Assembly (NCBI RefSeq): GCF_036689815.1
Contig: NZ_JBAHUR010000006.1
Coordinates: 1-64,000 of the forward strand
Length of the DNA: 64,000 bases
Direction: 5' to 3'
Source of the DNA: Magnetovibrio sp. PR-2
GTDB lineage: Bacteria; Pseudomonadota; Alphaproteobacteria; Rhodospirillales; Magnetovibrionaceae
Part shown: piece by piece, positions 17,164 to 25,273 of the stretch
How positions within the stretch are numbered: position 1 is the stretch's first letter
How the letters are laid out: each line of letters begins with the position of its first letter
Position numbers and translations under genes: made by a program
The notes under the pieces: model-generated
Told to the model about the DNA's origin: nothing
What the model saw: only the letters and a program-made list of their open reading frames with translations
The model's database searches: none

Positions 17164-17964
17164 TTAAGGCAATTCACGAACGACACGGAAACCGATGCCG
17201 TAGCTTTTGACTTTTGCGTGGTTTTTGGCGCGCCAGCTCGAGCGTAAATTTTTTGAGAAATAATACCAAGACCCGCTGCGCATGACGCGTTGGCGGCAAT
17301 CGCCGTCCAACCACGCGGACCCGTCTTGGGGCGCGCCGTCGTAGGTCTTGTTCCAACAATCCTCGGTCCATTCCCAAACGTTGCCGTGCACGTTGTACAG
17401 ACCCCAAGGATTGGGTTTGAAGCTGTCAACGGGGAGCGATTCATGACTGACTTTGATGTCGCAGTTTCGACAGTTGGCGGTTTTTTGGCCGATCTCGTCG
17501 CCCCACCAGTATTCGGTGTCCGTGCCCGCGCGGGCCGCGTATTCCCATTCGGCCTCGGTCGGCAGGCGGTACAATTGTCCTGTGGTGTCGGATAGCCAGG
17601 CCAAATACCTCTTCGCATCCCACCAAGTGATGTTGATGATGGGCCGCGCCCCTTCGCCCCATTTGTGGTCGTCGGGCATGTCTTCGCCGCAAAAGCCCGC
17701 ATCGAAACACACCTGCCATTCGTCAAAGCTGACCTCATAAACCCCCATGGCGAACGACTTGGGAATGGTGACGGGGTGGGGCGGCTTTTCGTATTTGTGG
17801 CGACTGTCCGTGCCCATGACGAAATTGCCCGCCGGAATGGTGGCGAGCTCGGGACAGGTGTCGCAGTCCTTAAACGTGGACGCCGATTGGGCACACGCCG
17901 TGGTCGCCAGCGTAAGCGTAGCGAGTACAATGATCAGCGCGGGAAATTTCAAGTGCATATCCAA
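17164..17964 (-). CDS. Secreted SUMF1/formylglycine-generating-enzyme-fold protein
   Basis: The 266-residue protein starts with a signal peptide (LIIVLATLTLATTACAQS, Sec type or possibly a weak lipobox at Cys24). It then shows the SUMF1 fold: IPAGNFVMGTDSRHKYEKPPH, EVSFDEWQVCFDAGFC, YRLPTEAEWEYAARAG, GNVWEWTEDCWN, RSGSWYYFSKNLRSSWR and the closing GFRVVRELP. The pair of cysteines that oxidise sulfatase cysteine in true FGE is not visible in the SWYYFSKNLRSSWR segment. Sulfatase activation is therefore unlikely and the role is unknown. It is about 20 bp from both queG and mscS, forming an operon-like run. Confidence 0.85.
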   Translation of the reverse strand: MDMHLKFPALIIVLATLTLATTACAQSASTFKDCDTCPELATIPAGNFVMGTDSRHKYEKPPHPVTIPKSFAMGVYEVSFDEWQVCFDAGFCGEDMPDDHKWGEGARPIINITWWDAKRYLAWLSDTTGQLYRLPTEAEWEYAARAGTDTEYWWGDEIGQKTANCRNCDIKVSHESLPVDSFKPNPWGLYNVHGNVWEWTEDCWNKTYDGAPQDGSAWLDGDCRQRVMRSGSWYYFSKNLRSSWRAKNHAKVKSYGIGFRVVRELP

Positions 17965-17984
17965 GAGTTTAAAGCCGCTTCGCT

Positions 17985-18932
17985 TTATTCGTCCATAGTC
18001 GAATTGGTTAAGGCGATTTGGGCATTGCGCTGCAGGGATTCAACCCCTGTGCGTTTGATGGGGCTGCCGGAAAAGACTTGGCGAAACGCGTCGTCGTTGA
18101 GCTTTAACAAATCGCTCAGACGCGGGGCTAGGGTTTCGGCGCGGGGCATGAAGTGGGGCTCGGAATGGGGATGGCTGTACTTGGTCCAGGGGCATGCCGT
18201 CAAACAGTCGTCGCAACCGTAAATGTGATTGCCCATGCGCTGGGCCAAGTCCGGTGCGATATCGCCCTGATGCTCAATGGTCAGATAGCTGATGCACTTA
18301 TTGGCATCCATTTCATAGGGTGTGATAGCCCCCGTGGGGCACGCGTCCAGACATGCGGTGCAGGTGCCGCAGTGGTCGACCTCCGGCGTGTCGGGCGCGA
18401 TCTCCAGGGACGTAAAGACTTCACCCAAAAACAGCCACGAGCCAAAGTCGCGGCTAACCACATTGGTGTGTTTGCCTTGCCAACCGATCCCGGCGAGTTG
18501 TGCCAATGGCTTTTCCATGACGGGTGCGGTGTCGACAAAGACTTTGATTTCGCAGCCTTGTTCCTCCACCAGCCAGCGGCCCAGCTGTTTTAAGCGCTTT
18601 TTCACCACATCGTGGTAGTCCTTGCCTTGGGCATAGACGCTGATGGCGCCGCGGTCTTTTTTGTCAAAAATGGCCGTGGGGTCGTACAGGGGGCCGTAAT
18701 TGAGCCCCAGCACAATGACGGACTTGGCATCCGGCCACAAACCGTCGGGGCTGGCGCGCTGCTCTTGGCGGGTTTCCATCCAAGACATGCTTGCGTGACG
18801 GCCTTGGTCGACAAAGGCTTTGAGGTTTTTGCTGTGCTCAGCGTCCAAGCGTGCAGGCGCAAAACCGCAGGCATCGAAACCGATGTCTAAGGCCTTTTGG
18901 CGCACGCGTTCTTTGAGCTCATCTCGGCTCAT
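17985..18932 (-). CDS. queG: Epoxyqueuosine reductase
   Basis: QueG carries out the last step of queuosine synthesis, reducing epoxyqueuosine in tRNA to queuosine with cobalamin and two 4Fe-4S clusters. From the preferred start [10 protein letters not shown] (ATG 18932, behind AAGAGAGATA) the protein is 315 residues; the frame is open further upstream to 19055, but that would overlap queC's promoter region. Cluster motifs are [15 protein letters not shown] and [10 protein letters not shown]. The N-terminal cobalamin-binding half includes VLGLNYGP and HVVS-like segments. It is divergent from queC, with 61 bp between starts. Confidence 0.95.
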   Translation of the reverse strand: MSRDELKERVRQKALDIGFDACGFAPARLDAEHSKNLKAFVDQGRHASMSWMETRQEQRASPDGLWPDAKSVIVLGLNYGPLYDPTAIFDKKDRGAISVYAQGKDYHDVVKKRLKQLGRWLVEEQGCEIKVFVDTAPVMEKPLAQLAGIGWQGKHTNVVSRDFGSWLFLGEVFTSLEIAPDTPEVDHCGTCTACLDACPTGAITPYEMDANKCISYLTIEHQGDIAPDLAQRMGNHIYGCDDCLTACPWTKYSHPHSEPHFMPRAETLAPRLSDLLKLNDDAFRQVFSGSPIKRTGVESLQRNAQIALTNSTMDE

Positions 18933-18968
18933 CTCTTGTATCTCTCTTAAAACAAGGCTAAATCCTCT

Positions 18969-18978
18969 CTCTATAGAG
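18969..18978. promoter_or_regulatory. Palindrome between queG and queC
   Basis: CTCTATAGAG is a perfect 10-bp palindrome in the 61-bp divergent promoter gap. It is a candidate shared operator, but it is short enough that chance cannot be excluded. Confidence 0.3.
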
Positions 18979-18993
18979 CAAGTGGAGAAGCAC

Positions 18994-19698
18994 GTGTCCA
19001 GTTCTGAGAGCAAAAAATGCGTGGTGTTGTTAAGCGGTGGGTTGGATTCCACCACCGTGGTGGCTTATGCCCAAGACGCAGGTTACGAAGTCCATGCGCT
19101 CAGCTTTCGCTACGGCCAACGCCACAGTTTTGAGCTGGATCGCGCCCAAGCCATCGCCACGTCTGCAGGCGTGGCCCAGCATGTGATCTTGGATTTGGAC
19201 TTGTCCCAGTTTGGCGGTTCGGCGCTGACGTCGGATATTGAGGTCCCGAAAGACCGAAACGAAGCCGAGATGAGCGGAGATATTCCCGTCACCTACGTGC
19301 CCGCGCGCAACACGGTGTTTTTGTCCTGCGCGCTGGGCTGGGCGGAAACGCTGGGCACGGGTGACATCTTCATCGGTGTGAATGCGCTGGATTATTCCGG
19401 CTATCCCGATTGCCGCCCCGAATACATCGACGCCTTTCAAACCATGGCCAATTTGGCGACCAAGGGCGGGGTGGAAGGTACGGTTCCGGTGAGCATTCAC
19501 ACGCCGTTGCTCAAGCTCACCAAAGCGGAAATCATACAATTGGGTCAAAGCCTTGGCGTGGATTATGCCCAGACCATCAGCTGTTATGATCCCGACCTGC
19601 AGGGGCATGCGTGTGGGCATTGCGATGCGTGTCAATTACGTCTCAAAGGCTTTTCTGAGGCCGGTCTTCAAGATCCTGTGATCTACCAGAGCCCTTGA
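18994..19698 (+). CDS. queC: 7-cyano-7-deazaguanine synthase
   Basis: QueC converts 7-carboxy-7-deazaguanine to preQ0 using ATP and ammonia. From GTG 18994, behind GGAGAAG, the product is 234 residues, normal for QueC. It has the PP-loop ATPase motif [13 protein letters not shown] near the N-terminus, the conserved [11 protein letters not shown] segment, and the C-terminal zinc site with four Cys in [20 protein letters not shown]. Frames extending further upstream run into queG and are not plausible. It is followed by the queuosine-precursor-type transporter on the same strand. Confidence 0.96.
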   Translation: MSSSESKKCVVLLSGGLDSTTVVAYAQDAGYEVHALSFRYGQRHSFELDRAQAIATSAGVAQHVILDLDLSQFGGSALTSDIEVPKDRNEAEMSGDIPVTYVPARNTVFLSCALGWAETLGTGDIFIGVNALDYSGYPDCRPEYIDAFQTMANLATKGGVEGTVPVSIHTPLLKLTKAEIIQLGQSLGVDYAQTISCYDPDLQGHACGHCDACQLRLKGFSEAGLQDPVIYQSP

Positions 19699-19785
19699 TT
19701 TTCCTTGCGCCGAGCGGCTTGACGGGCTAAATCACCCCCCACATACCCAGGAAACAAAGCAGAAGATCAATAAGGTCCCGCTCTG

Positions 19786-20292
19786 ATGAACATGTTTATG
19801 AAACTGCGCTTCACCGCGCTCTACATTTTGCTGATCGTCGCCGTGAACTACGGCTTCAGCGTCGTCCCCCCCATCGAATTGTTTGGCGGAGAGCTCTGGC
19901 CGCCCATGTCCTTGGTGGTGGGTTTTGTGTTCATCGTCCGCGATTTCGCCCAGCGCGAAATCGGGCACCGGGTCTTGTTCGCCATGGCCGTTGGTGTGGG
20001 GCTCAGCTACGTCATGGCAGACCCCTACGTGGCCATGTGGTCGGCCATCGCCTTTATGGTGAGCGAGCTGGCGGACTGGGCGGTTTATACCTGGACCAAG
20101 CGGCCCCTGTCGGAACGGGTGATCTATTCGTCCGTGATCAGCGCGCCGGTAGACAGCGCCGTGTTCTTGATCGGTTTGGGTTTTGCCACGCCCATCGGCA
20201 TCGCGTTGATGTCGGCATCCAAACTGTTGGGTGCGATTGCCGTGTGGTGGCTGATGCGCCGCCGTGAACAGCAAGGCACACTGGCGGCGTAA
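19786..20292 (+). CDS. VUT-family (YhhQ-like) queuosine-precursor transporter
   Basis: The 168-residue integral membrane protein has about five hydrophobic segments and the VUT/YhhQ signatures FIVRDFAQREIGHRVLF and ISAPVDSAVFLIG. Members of this family in enterobacteria import the queuosine precursors preQ0/preQ1. It is somewhat shorter than YhhQ. Position directly after queC supports queuosine-precursor transport, so the cell may combine de novo synthesis with salvage. The 87-bp gap before it shows no preQ1-riboswitch pattern that I could recognise. Confidence 0.82.
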   Translation: MNMFMKLRFTALYILLIVAVNYGFSVVPPIELFGGELWPPMSLVVGFVFIVRDFAQREIGHRVLFAMAVGVGLSYVMADPYVAMWSAIAFMVSELADWAVYTWTKRPLSERVIYSSVISAPVDSAVFLIGLGFATPIGIALMSASKLLGAIAVWWLMRRREQQGTLAA

Positions 20293-20298
20293 ATCAGC

Positions 20299-20997
20299 CT
20301 AGTCTTCGTCTTTCCAGACACCTTCCACAAAGTCGATTTCGTCTTCTTTGATGGTCCACGGTTCCGCACGCGCCGCGTCGGACCATTCAACCATGGCCGG
20401 AAGGGCCTGGACGGCGTCCATGTAGCGCGAACACATGCCGTTGAGCGTCACGCCATAGGTCGTAAAGCGGCTGACGATGGGCGCAAACATGGCGTCCGCG
20501 ATGGTGAAGCTGCCGAACAAGAAATCTCCGTCTCGTCCAAACTGATCGCGCATGTCGGTCCAGATTTCTTCGATGCGGCGGATGTCGCGGTTGATCAGAT
20601 CCGCATCCTTGCCTTCACCGCGCCCGCGACCGGGATAGCTTGCGCGAATATTCATGGGCATGTGGGAGCGCACTTGGGGAAATCCTGCATGCATTTCATT
20701 GGAAACGGCGCGTGCAGCCGCCCGGGCGTGTTTGTCTTCGGGCCACAGTTTGGCGTCCGGCCACGTTTCGGCAGCGTATTCCAAAATCGCCATGGTTTCC
20801 CAGATCACGATATTGTCGTGCTTCAAGACCGGGACGGTGCCGCTGGGCAATTTGGATTTGTGGTGGTCCCAATCGTTTTCGAACAAACGCACCAACGTTT
20901 CATCGAATGCGATGGCGCCGACCTTTAGTGCCAACCAGGGACGCAAAGACCACGATGAATAGTTTTTGTTGCCGATGATCAGCTCGGGTTTGGCCAT
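20299..20997 (-). CDS. Glutathione S-transferase family protein
   Basis: The 232-residue protein has an N-terminal thioredoxin-like domain (ELIIGNKNYSSWSLRPWLAL, with the catalytic Ser/Tyr region NYSSWS, and VPVLKHDNIVIWETMAILEYA as the glutathione-contact strand-loop-helix). A helical C-terminal domain contains GSFTIADAMFAPIVSRF, the usual N-capping box motif. It resembles zeta/unclassified GSTs. It is convergent with the transporter, with a 6-bp gap. No substrate can be inferred. Confidence 0.9.
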   Translation of the reverse strand: MAKPELIIGNKNYSSWSLRPWLALKVGAIAFDETLVRLFENDWDHHKSKLPSGTVPVLKHDNIVIWETMAILEYAAETWPDAKLWPEDKHARAAARAVSNEMHAGFPQVRSHMPMNIRASYPGRGRGEGKDADLINRDIRRIEEIWTDMRDQFGRDGDFLFGSFTIADAMFAPIVSRFTTYGVTLNGMCSRYMDAVQALPAMVEWSDAARAEPWTIKEDEIDFVEGVWKDED

Positions 20998-21232
20998 TTT
21001 ATCTCTCCTTTGTGCTGGGAGTTATTGTTCGTCTAAAACGGATCTATCGTCCAGAAAAACAATGTTTCGAGACATTTTGATGATCTTATTGAAACCCAAC
21101 AAAAAACAACATTGATTGACTGTGAAAAAGTGTGCATCGTAGGTTATTGTTTAGGGGGACCGGGAAAAACGAAAAACTTATCCTGTGCGTTCATTTGAGC
21201 GCATAGTCCCTTATTATATAAAGGAAAATGTC

Positions 21233-22357
21233 GTGACTCCTGATCAGGCTGAGATCGTCCAAAAAACATTTACTGAACTGCCCGGCGGCGATGGTTCGCT
21301 GATTGATGCCGTTTTGGCCGAATTAAAAAGCTCTGATGCGGAAATTGCGGCCTTGATTGGCGGCAAAGAAGACACGTTGGCGGCTGCGCTGTCGCAAAGC
21401 GTTTGGCCGTTGGTCGAACAGCTTCACGTGCCGGACACCATCGCCGATCAGGTTGCGCGTTTGGGCGAGCGTCTGGACGACAACGGTGTGAAGGATCATC
21501 ACTACACCCAGTTTCGAACCGCGCTGATGAACGCCTTGACGTCTGTTATGGGCTCAATGTCGTTGGAAACCAGCGATGCGTGGCAAGCGTGCTGGATGAT
21601 GCTGTCCGGCATCATGCGTGAAGCCGCCATGAGCCGTGAGCCTGCAGGTACAACGTCGTCATTTGCCGTGGCGGAATCTGAAGAAGATTACGCGGCTGCC
21701 TTGGCCGCCCATACTTCTGTTGCCCATACCTCTGTTGTCTCGGCATCAATGGACAGTGGGTCTATCGAAGACGATCCCTCCAACAACGAAGCCATCGGTG
21801 AACAAGCCAATAAGCTCACCACCGAAGTCGGCCTGATTACCGATGTTGCCAACCAAATTTCCGGCGTTGCCAAACAAACCAACTTACTGGCCTTGAACGC
21901 GCGCATCGAAGCGGCGCGGACCGGCAAAGCGGGTGCAGGTTTTGCCGTGGTGGCCAACGATGTGAAAGATTTGGCGGCACGTTCCAGCAAAGCGACGGAT
22001 GGGGTTTACGAAGCCGTCAAACGCATGTCGGGCCTGATCAATGAGCTGATCGCCACCATCAAAGACAGCACCGGCAGCACCGCCATCGGCGATCAGATCA
22101 TCGCCTTGGTGCAAGAGATTGAAACGGCGGGCGACATTTCGCGCTCCATCAGTGAAATCGCGTCGGAAACCAACTTGTTGGCCCTCAACGCCACCATCGA
22201 AGCCAACGCGGCAGGCGAACGCGGTAAGGGCTTTGCGGTGATTGCGGGTGAAGTCAAAGAGCTCGCCAAAGAAACCGCCAACGCCACCCAAGAAATCAAC
22301 ACTATCGTGCAGAACTTAAACGACATGGCGTTGGGTTTGGCGGAGATGACGGCTTAA
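21233..22357 (+). CDS. Soluble globin-like chemoreceptor with two signalling-hairpin tips
   Basis: From GTG 21233 (behind AAAGGA; a GTG at 21185 is also open) the protein is 374 residues with no membrane segment. Residues 1-130 match a globin fold by pattern: helix A TPDQAEIVQKTF, F/G region LGERLDDNGVKDHHY, helix H SDAWQACWMML. The residue aligned with the proximal heme His is Leu81, so heme binding is doubtful. A low-complexity linker with a tandem HTSV repeat (about 150-158) leads to two methyl-accepting-type hairpin tips, TNLLALNARIEAARTGKAGA near 206 and TNLLALNATIEANAAGERGK near 283. Two tips in one short chain is unusual. It is convergent with queF, 5 bp apart. Confidence 0.8.
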   Translation: MTPDQAEIVQKTFTELPGGDGSLIDAVLAELKSSDAEIAALIGGKEDTLAAALSQSVWPLVEQLHVPDTIADQVARLGERLDDNGVKDHHYTQFRTALMNALTSVMGSMSLETSDAWQACWMMLSGIMREAAMSREPAGTTSSFAVAESEEDYAAALAAHTSVAHTSVVSASMDSGSIEDDPSNNEAIGEQANKLTTEVGLITDVANQISGVAKQTNLLALNARIEAARTGKAGAGFAVVANDVKDLAARSSKATDGVYEAVKRMSGLINELIATIKDSTGSTAIGDQIIALVQEIETAGDISRSISEIASETNLLALNATIEANAAGERGKGFAVIAGEVKELAKETANATQEINTIVQNLNDMALGLAEMTA

Positions 22358-22362
22358 CAGAT

Positions 22363-22839
22363 TTAGCCCCGCCCGCGATACGTCGGCACACCTTGGTCCG
22401 GCACCCAGACACCGTTCGGCGCTTCGCCCGTTTGCCAGAATACATCGATGGGGATGCCGCCGCGCGGATACCAGTAGCCGCCGATGCGCAGCCACTTCGG
22501 TTTGGCTGCGTCGACGATCTTTTTGGCGATGGAGATGGTGCAGTCTTCGTGGAACGAGCCGTGATTGCGAAAGCTGGTGAGATAAAGCTTAAACGATTTG
22601 CTTTCCACCAAACGCTCATCCGGCACGTAGTCGATCACCAAGTGGGCAAAGTCCGGCTGGCCCGTGACGGGGCAGAGCGACGTGAATTCCGGTGCCGTAA
22701 AGCGCGCCACGTAGTCCGTACCCGCTTGCGGATTGGGTACGGTTTCCAACACCGCGTCTTGCGGCGAAGTGGGGGCTTCGACTTGGGTGCCCAGTTGGGT
22801 GAGGCTTTCGCCCATTCCTTTACCAGTCATGTCACTCAT
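22363..22839 (-). CDS. queF: NADPH-dependent 7-cyano-7-deazaguanine reductase
   Basis: QueF reduces preQ0 to preQ1, the base inserted by Tgt. The 158-residue length is that of the single-domain (unimodular) QueF. The active-site Cys lies in [16 protein letters not shown], the substrate-binding ESKSFKLYL motif is present, and HGSFHEDCT supplies the catalytic-side acid. It is 11 bp after tgt on the same strand and forms a queA-tgt-queF operon. Met4 or Met9 could also be the start. Confidence 0.97.
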   Translation of the reverse strand: MSDMTGKGMGESLTQLGTQVEAPTSPQDAVLETVPNPQAGTDYVARFTAPEFTSLCPVTGQPDFAHLVIDYVPDERLVESKSFKLYLTSFRNHGSFHEDCTISIAKKIVDAAKPKWLRIGGYWYPRGGIPIDVFWQTGEAPNGVWVPDQGVPTYRGRG

Positions 22840-22850
22840 GTTTCGTGCCT

Positions 22851-23978
22851 TTAGATCGGATCAATGTCGCCCAGTTCGCGTGTCGCTTGGAACTCGGCTT
22901 GGAAGTCTGCAAAGCGGCCTTCGGCGATGGCCGCGCGAACGCCCTGCATCAATTGCTGATAATAGTGCAAGTTGTGCCAAGTCAAAAGCATGGCGCCCAA
23001 AATCTCGTCCGCTTTGTTCAAGTGATGCAAATACGCGCGGCTGTGGTTTTGGCATGCGGGACACGTGCAGCTTTCATCTAAGGGGCGGGTGTCTTCTTTG
23101 TGGCGTGCGTTGCGGATGTTGATAGGCCCCCGCGGGGTCCAGGCCTGGGCGGTGCGGCCCGAGCGGGTCGGCAAAACACAGTCGAACATATCAATGCCGC
23201 GCGCCACCGCGCCGACGATGTCTTCGGGCTTGCCGACACCCATCAAGTAGCGCGGTTTGTCGGTGGGCAAGTGTGGCGTGGTGACGTCTAAGGATGCGAA
23301 CATGCGCTCGCGCCCTTCACCGACGGCGAGCCCACCCACGGCGTAACCATCGAACCCGATGTCAATGAGTGCCTTCGCAGACTGTTCGCGTAAATCTTCG
23401 TGCACACCGCCTTGGCAAATGCCGAACAGGCCATAGCCCGGGTGTTCGACAAAGGCGTCTTTGGACCGCTGTGCCCAGCGCATGCTGAGTTCGGTGGCGC
23501 GCGCGACTTCGTCTTTTTCGCACGGGAACGGTGGGCACTCGTCGAAGCACATGGTGATGTCGGCGTCCAACAGGTGTTGGATTTCGATGGAACGTTCGGG
23601 CGTCAGCGTGTGATAGCTGCCGTCGATATGGCTGCGGAACGTCACGCCGTCTTCCGTGAGCTTACGCAAATCCGTCAAGCTCATCACCTGATAGCCGCCG
23701 CTGTCAGTCAAAATCGGCAAATCCCAATTCATGAATTCGTGCAGCCCGCCCAGTTTTGCGATGCGCTCGGCGCCAGGGCGCAGCATCAAGTGGTAGGTGT
23801 TGCCGAGAATGATTTCCGCACCCGTCTCCTTAACGCTTTCGGGCCGCATGGCCTTGACGGTCGCTGCTGTACCAACGGGCATGAAGGCCGGTGTGTTGAT
23901 GTCGCCGTGGGCGGTTGAGACTTTGCCCAAGCGCGCGTTGCCATCTGTGGCAGATAGAGTGAAGCCGAACGCGGTCAT
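22851..23978 (-). CDS. tgt: tRNA-guanine transglycosylase
   Basis: Tgt exchanges G34 for preQ1 in GUN anticodons. Starting at [10 protein letters not shown] (ATG 23978) the product is 375 residues, normal for the family. It has the catalytic region [11 protein letters not shown], the nucleophile Asp in [14 protein letters not shown], and the zinc site [17 protein letters not shown] near the C-terminus. The frame is open upstream to 24065 inside queA, but ATG 23978 overlaps the queA stop by four bases (ATGA), the usual coupled start. Confidence 0.97.
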   Translation of the reverse strand: MTAFGFTLSATDGNARLGKVSTAHGDINTPAFMPVGTAATVKAMRPESVKETGAEIILGNTYHLMLRPGAERIAKLGGLHEFMNWDLPILTDSGGYQVMSLTDLRKLTEDGVTFRSHIDGSYHTLTPERSIEIQHLLDADITMCFDECPPFPCEKDEVARATELSMRWAQRSKDAFVEHPGYGLFGICQGGVHEDLREQSAKALIDIGFDGYAVGGLAVGEGRERMFASLDVTTPHLPTDKPRYLMGVGKPEDIVGAVARGIDMFDCVLPTRSGRTAQAWTPRGPINIRNARHKEDTRPLDESCTCPACQNHSRAYLHHLNKADEILGAMLLTWHNLHYYQQLMQGVRAAIAEGRFADFQAEFQATRELGDIDPI

Positions 23979-25018
23979 GCCATGTCCTCCCCAACGCTTA
24001 GCAGGCAGGCATCGCCGTAGCTGTAAAAGCGATAGCGATAACGGATGGCGTGGCGGTAGGCCCATTTCATGCGTTTCATGCCCGCGACGGCGGCCACCAG
24101 CATGAACAAGGTCGATTTGGGCAAGTGAAAATTGGTCATCAGCTTATCAACGATTTTAAAGCGATAGCCGGGCGTGATGAAGATATCGGTCTCGTCGCTG
24201 AAAGGGTGCAGTTGGCCGTCGTCGTCCGCCGCACTTTCCAACACGCGCAAAGACGTGGTGCCGATGGCGACCACCTGCCCGCCGTTTTGGCGCGCCTGAT
24301 TGACCGCGTCGGCGGTGGCTGGGCTGACCTCGCCATATTCGCTGTGCATTTTGTGATCTTCGGTGTCTTCGACTTTGACCGGCAAAAACGTGCCTGCGCC
24401 CACATGCAAGGTGACGTTGGCCGTGAGCACGCCGCGCTCTTTCAGCTTGTTCATCATATTGTCCGTGAAGTGCAAACCCGCCGTGGGGGCGGCGACCGCG
24501 CCCGGTTCTTTGGCGAACAAGGTTTGGTAGTCGTCTAAATCATCCGCTTCACCGCCTTTGGGGCGTTTGATGTAGGGCGGAAGCGGCATATAGCCGACCG
24601 TTTCCAGGGCCGCCATCAGCTGATCGCCGGTTTGGTTGAAGACCAGCTGAACCTCGCCGCCATCGATTTTGTCGGCGACGCGGGCCTCTAGCCCTTGGCC
24701 GAAATCGATGATGTCTTCGGGCTTGAGCTTCTTGGCCGGGCGGGCGAAGGCCCACCATGTGTCTAAGCTTTCGCGTTTGTGTAGGGTGACTTCAATGCCG
24801 GCTTCTCCGCGCCTGCCGTTCATGCGTGCCGGGATGACGCGGGTGTCGTTAAACACGACGATGTCGCCCGGCTCCAAGAAATCCGCCAAGTTCGCCACCG
24901 TGTCGTCGCGCATGACGTCGTCTTCGACCACCAGCATTTTCGCCCGGTCCTTGGGCTGGACGGGGTGCTGCGCAATGCGCTCAGGCGGTAGGTCAAAATC
25001 GAACGCGTCGACCTTCAC
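23975..25018 (-). CDS. queA: S-adenosylmethionine:tRNA ribosyltransferase-isomerase
   Basis: QueA transfers and isomerises the ribose of SAM onto preQ1-tRNA to form epoxyqueuosine. The 347-residue product starts at GTG 25018 ([19 protein letters not shown]), behind GGAG seven bases upstream. It has family landmarks [50 protein letters not shown] and [16 protein letters not shown]. It is the first gene of the queA-tgt-queF operon and is divergent from the cyclase gene. Confidence 0.97.
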   Translation of the reverse strand: MKVDAFDFDLPPERIAQHPVQPKDRAKMLVVEDDVMRDDTVANLADFLEPGDIVVFNDTRVIPARMNGRRGEAGIEVTLHKRESLDTWWAFARPAKKLKPEDIIDFGQGLEARVADKIDGGEVQLVFNQTGDQLMAALETVGYMPLPPYIKRPKGGEADDLDDYQTLFAKEPGAVAAPTAGLHFTDNMMNKLKERGVLTANVTLHVGAGTFLPVKVEDTEDHKMHSEYGEVSPATADAVNQARQNGGQVVAIGTTSLRVLESAADDDGQLHPFSDETDIFITPGYRFKIVDKLMTNFHLPKSTLFMLVAAVAGMKRMKWAYRHAIRYRYRFYSYGDACLLSVGEDMA

Positions 25019-25047
25019 GGGCGGGCTCCTTTTCCTTGGATTTCAAG

Positions 25048-25065
25048 CGTTTTGGCATCAAAACG
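25048..25065. promoter_or_regulatory. Perfect inverted repeat upstream of queA
   Basis: CGTTTTG-GCAT-CAAAACG has 7-bp arms and a 4-nt centre, 29 bp upstream of the queA start. The 255-bp gap to the divergent cyclase gene otherwise shows no clear feature. It could be an operator for either gene, or a 5'-leader hairpin. Confidence 0.45.
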
Positions 25066-25273
25066 GGGCGGAGGGTAGGAAAATAACACCGATTTGGCAA
25101 ACCCCTTGTATGCCGATGCACGTTTAATTTGTCATTTTTTTATGCAAGCCCTTGGGATTTGGCGATTTTCGGCGTAAATTAAGCACTTGTGTTTTTGGGG
25201 GCCGGCTAAACGCAATCCGGCAGAAGTACAGGTGTGTGAGAAATACGCACCAAAAGCTAGGTTATCGGGGACC

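Noticed and set aside
17164-17964. Sulfatase-activating formylglycine-generating enzyme
   Set aside because: The catalytic cysteine pair is not visible in the expected segment and no sulfatase gene is nearby, so only the fold is claimed.
18820-18993. N-terminal extension of queC from ATG 18820
   Set aside because: It overlaps queG on the opposite strand, lacks family similarity, and a GTG with a good ribosome site (18994) gives normal QueC length.
19699-19785. Possible preQ1 riboswitch before the transporter
   Set aside because: I could not see the preQ1-I, II or III core pattern; the short gap only shows a ribosome-site-like AAGG.
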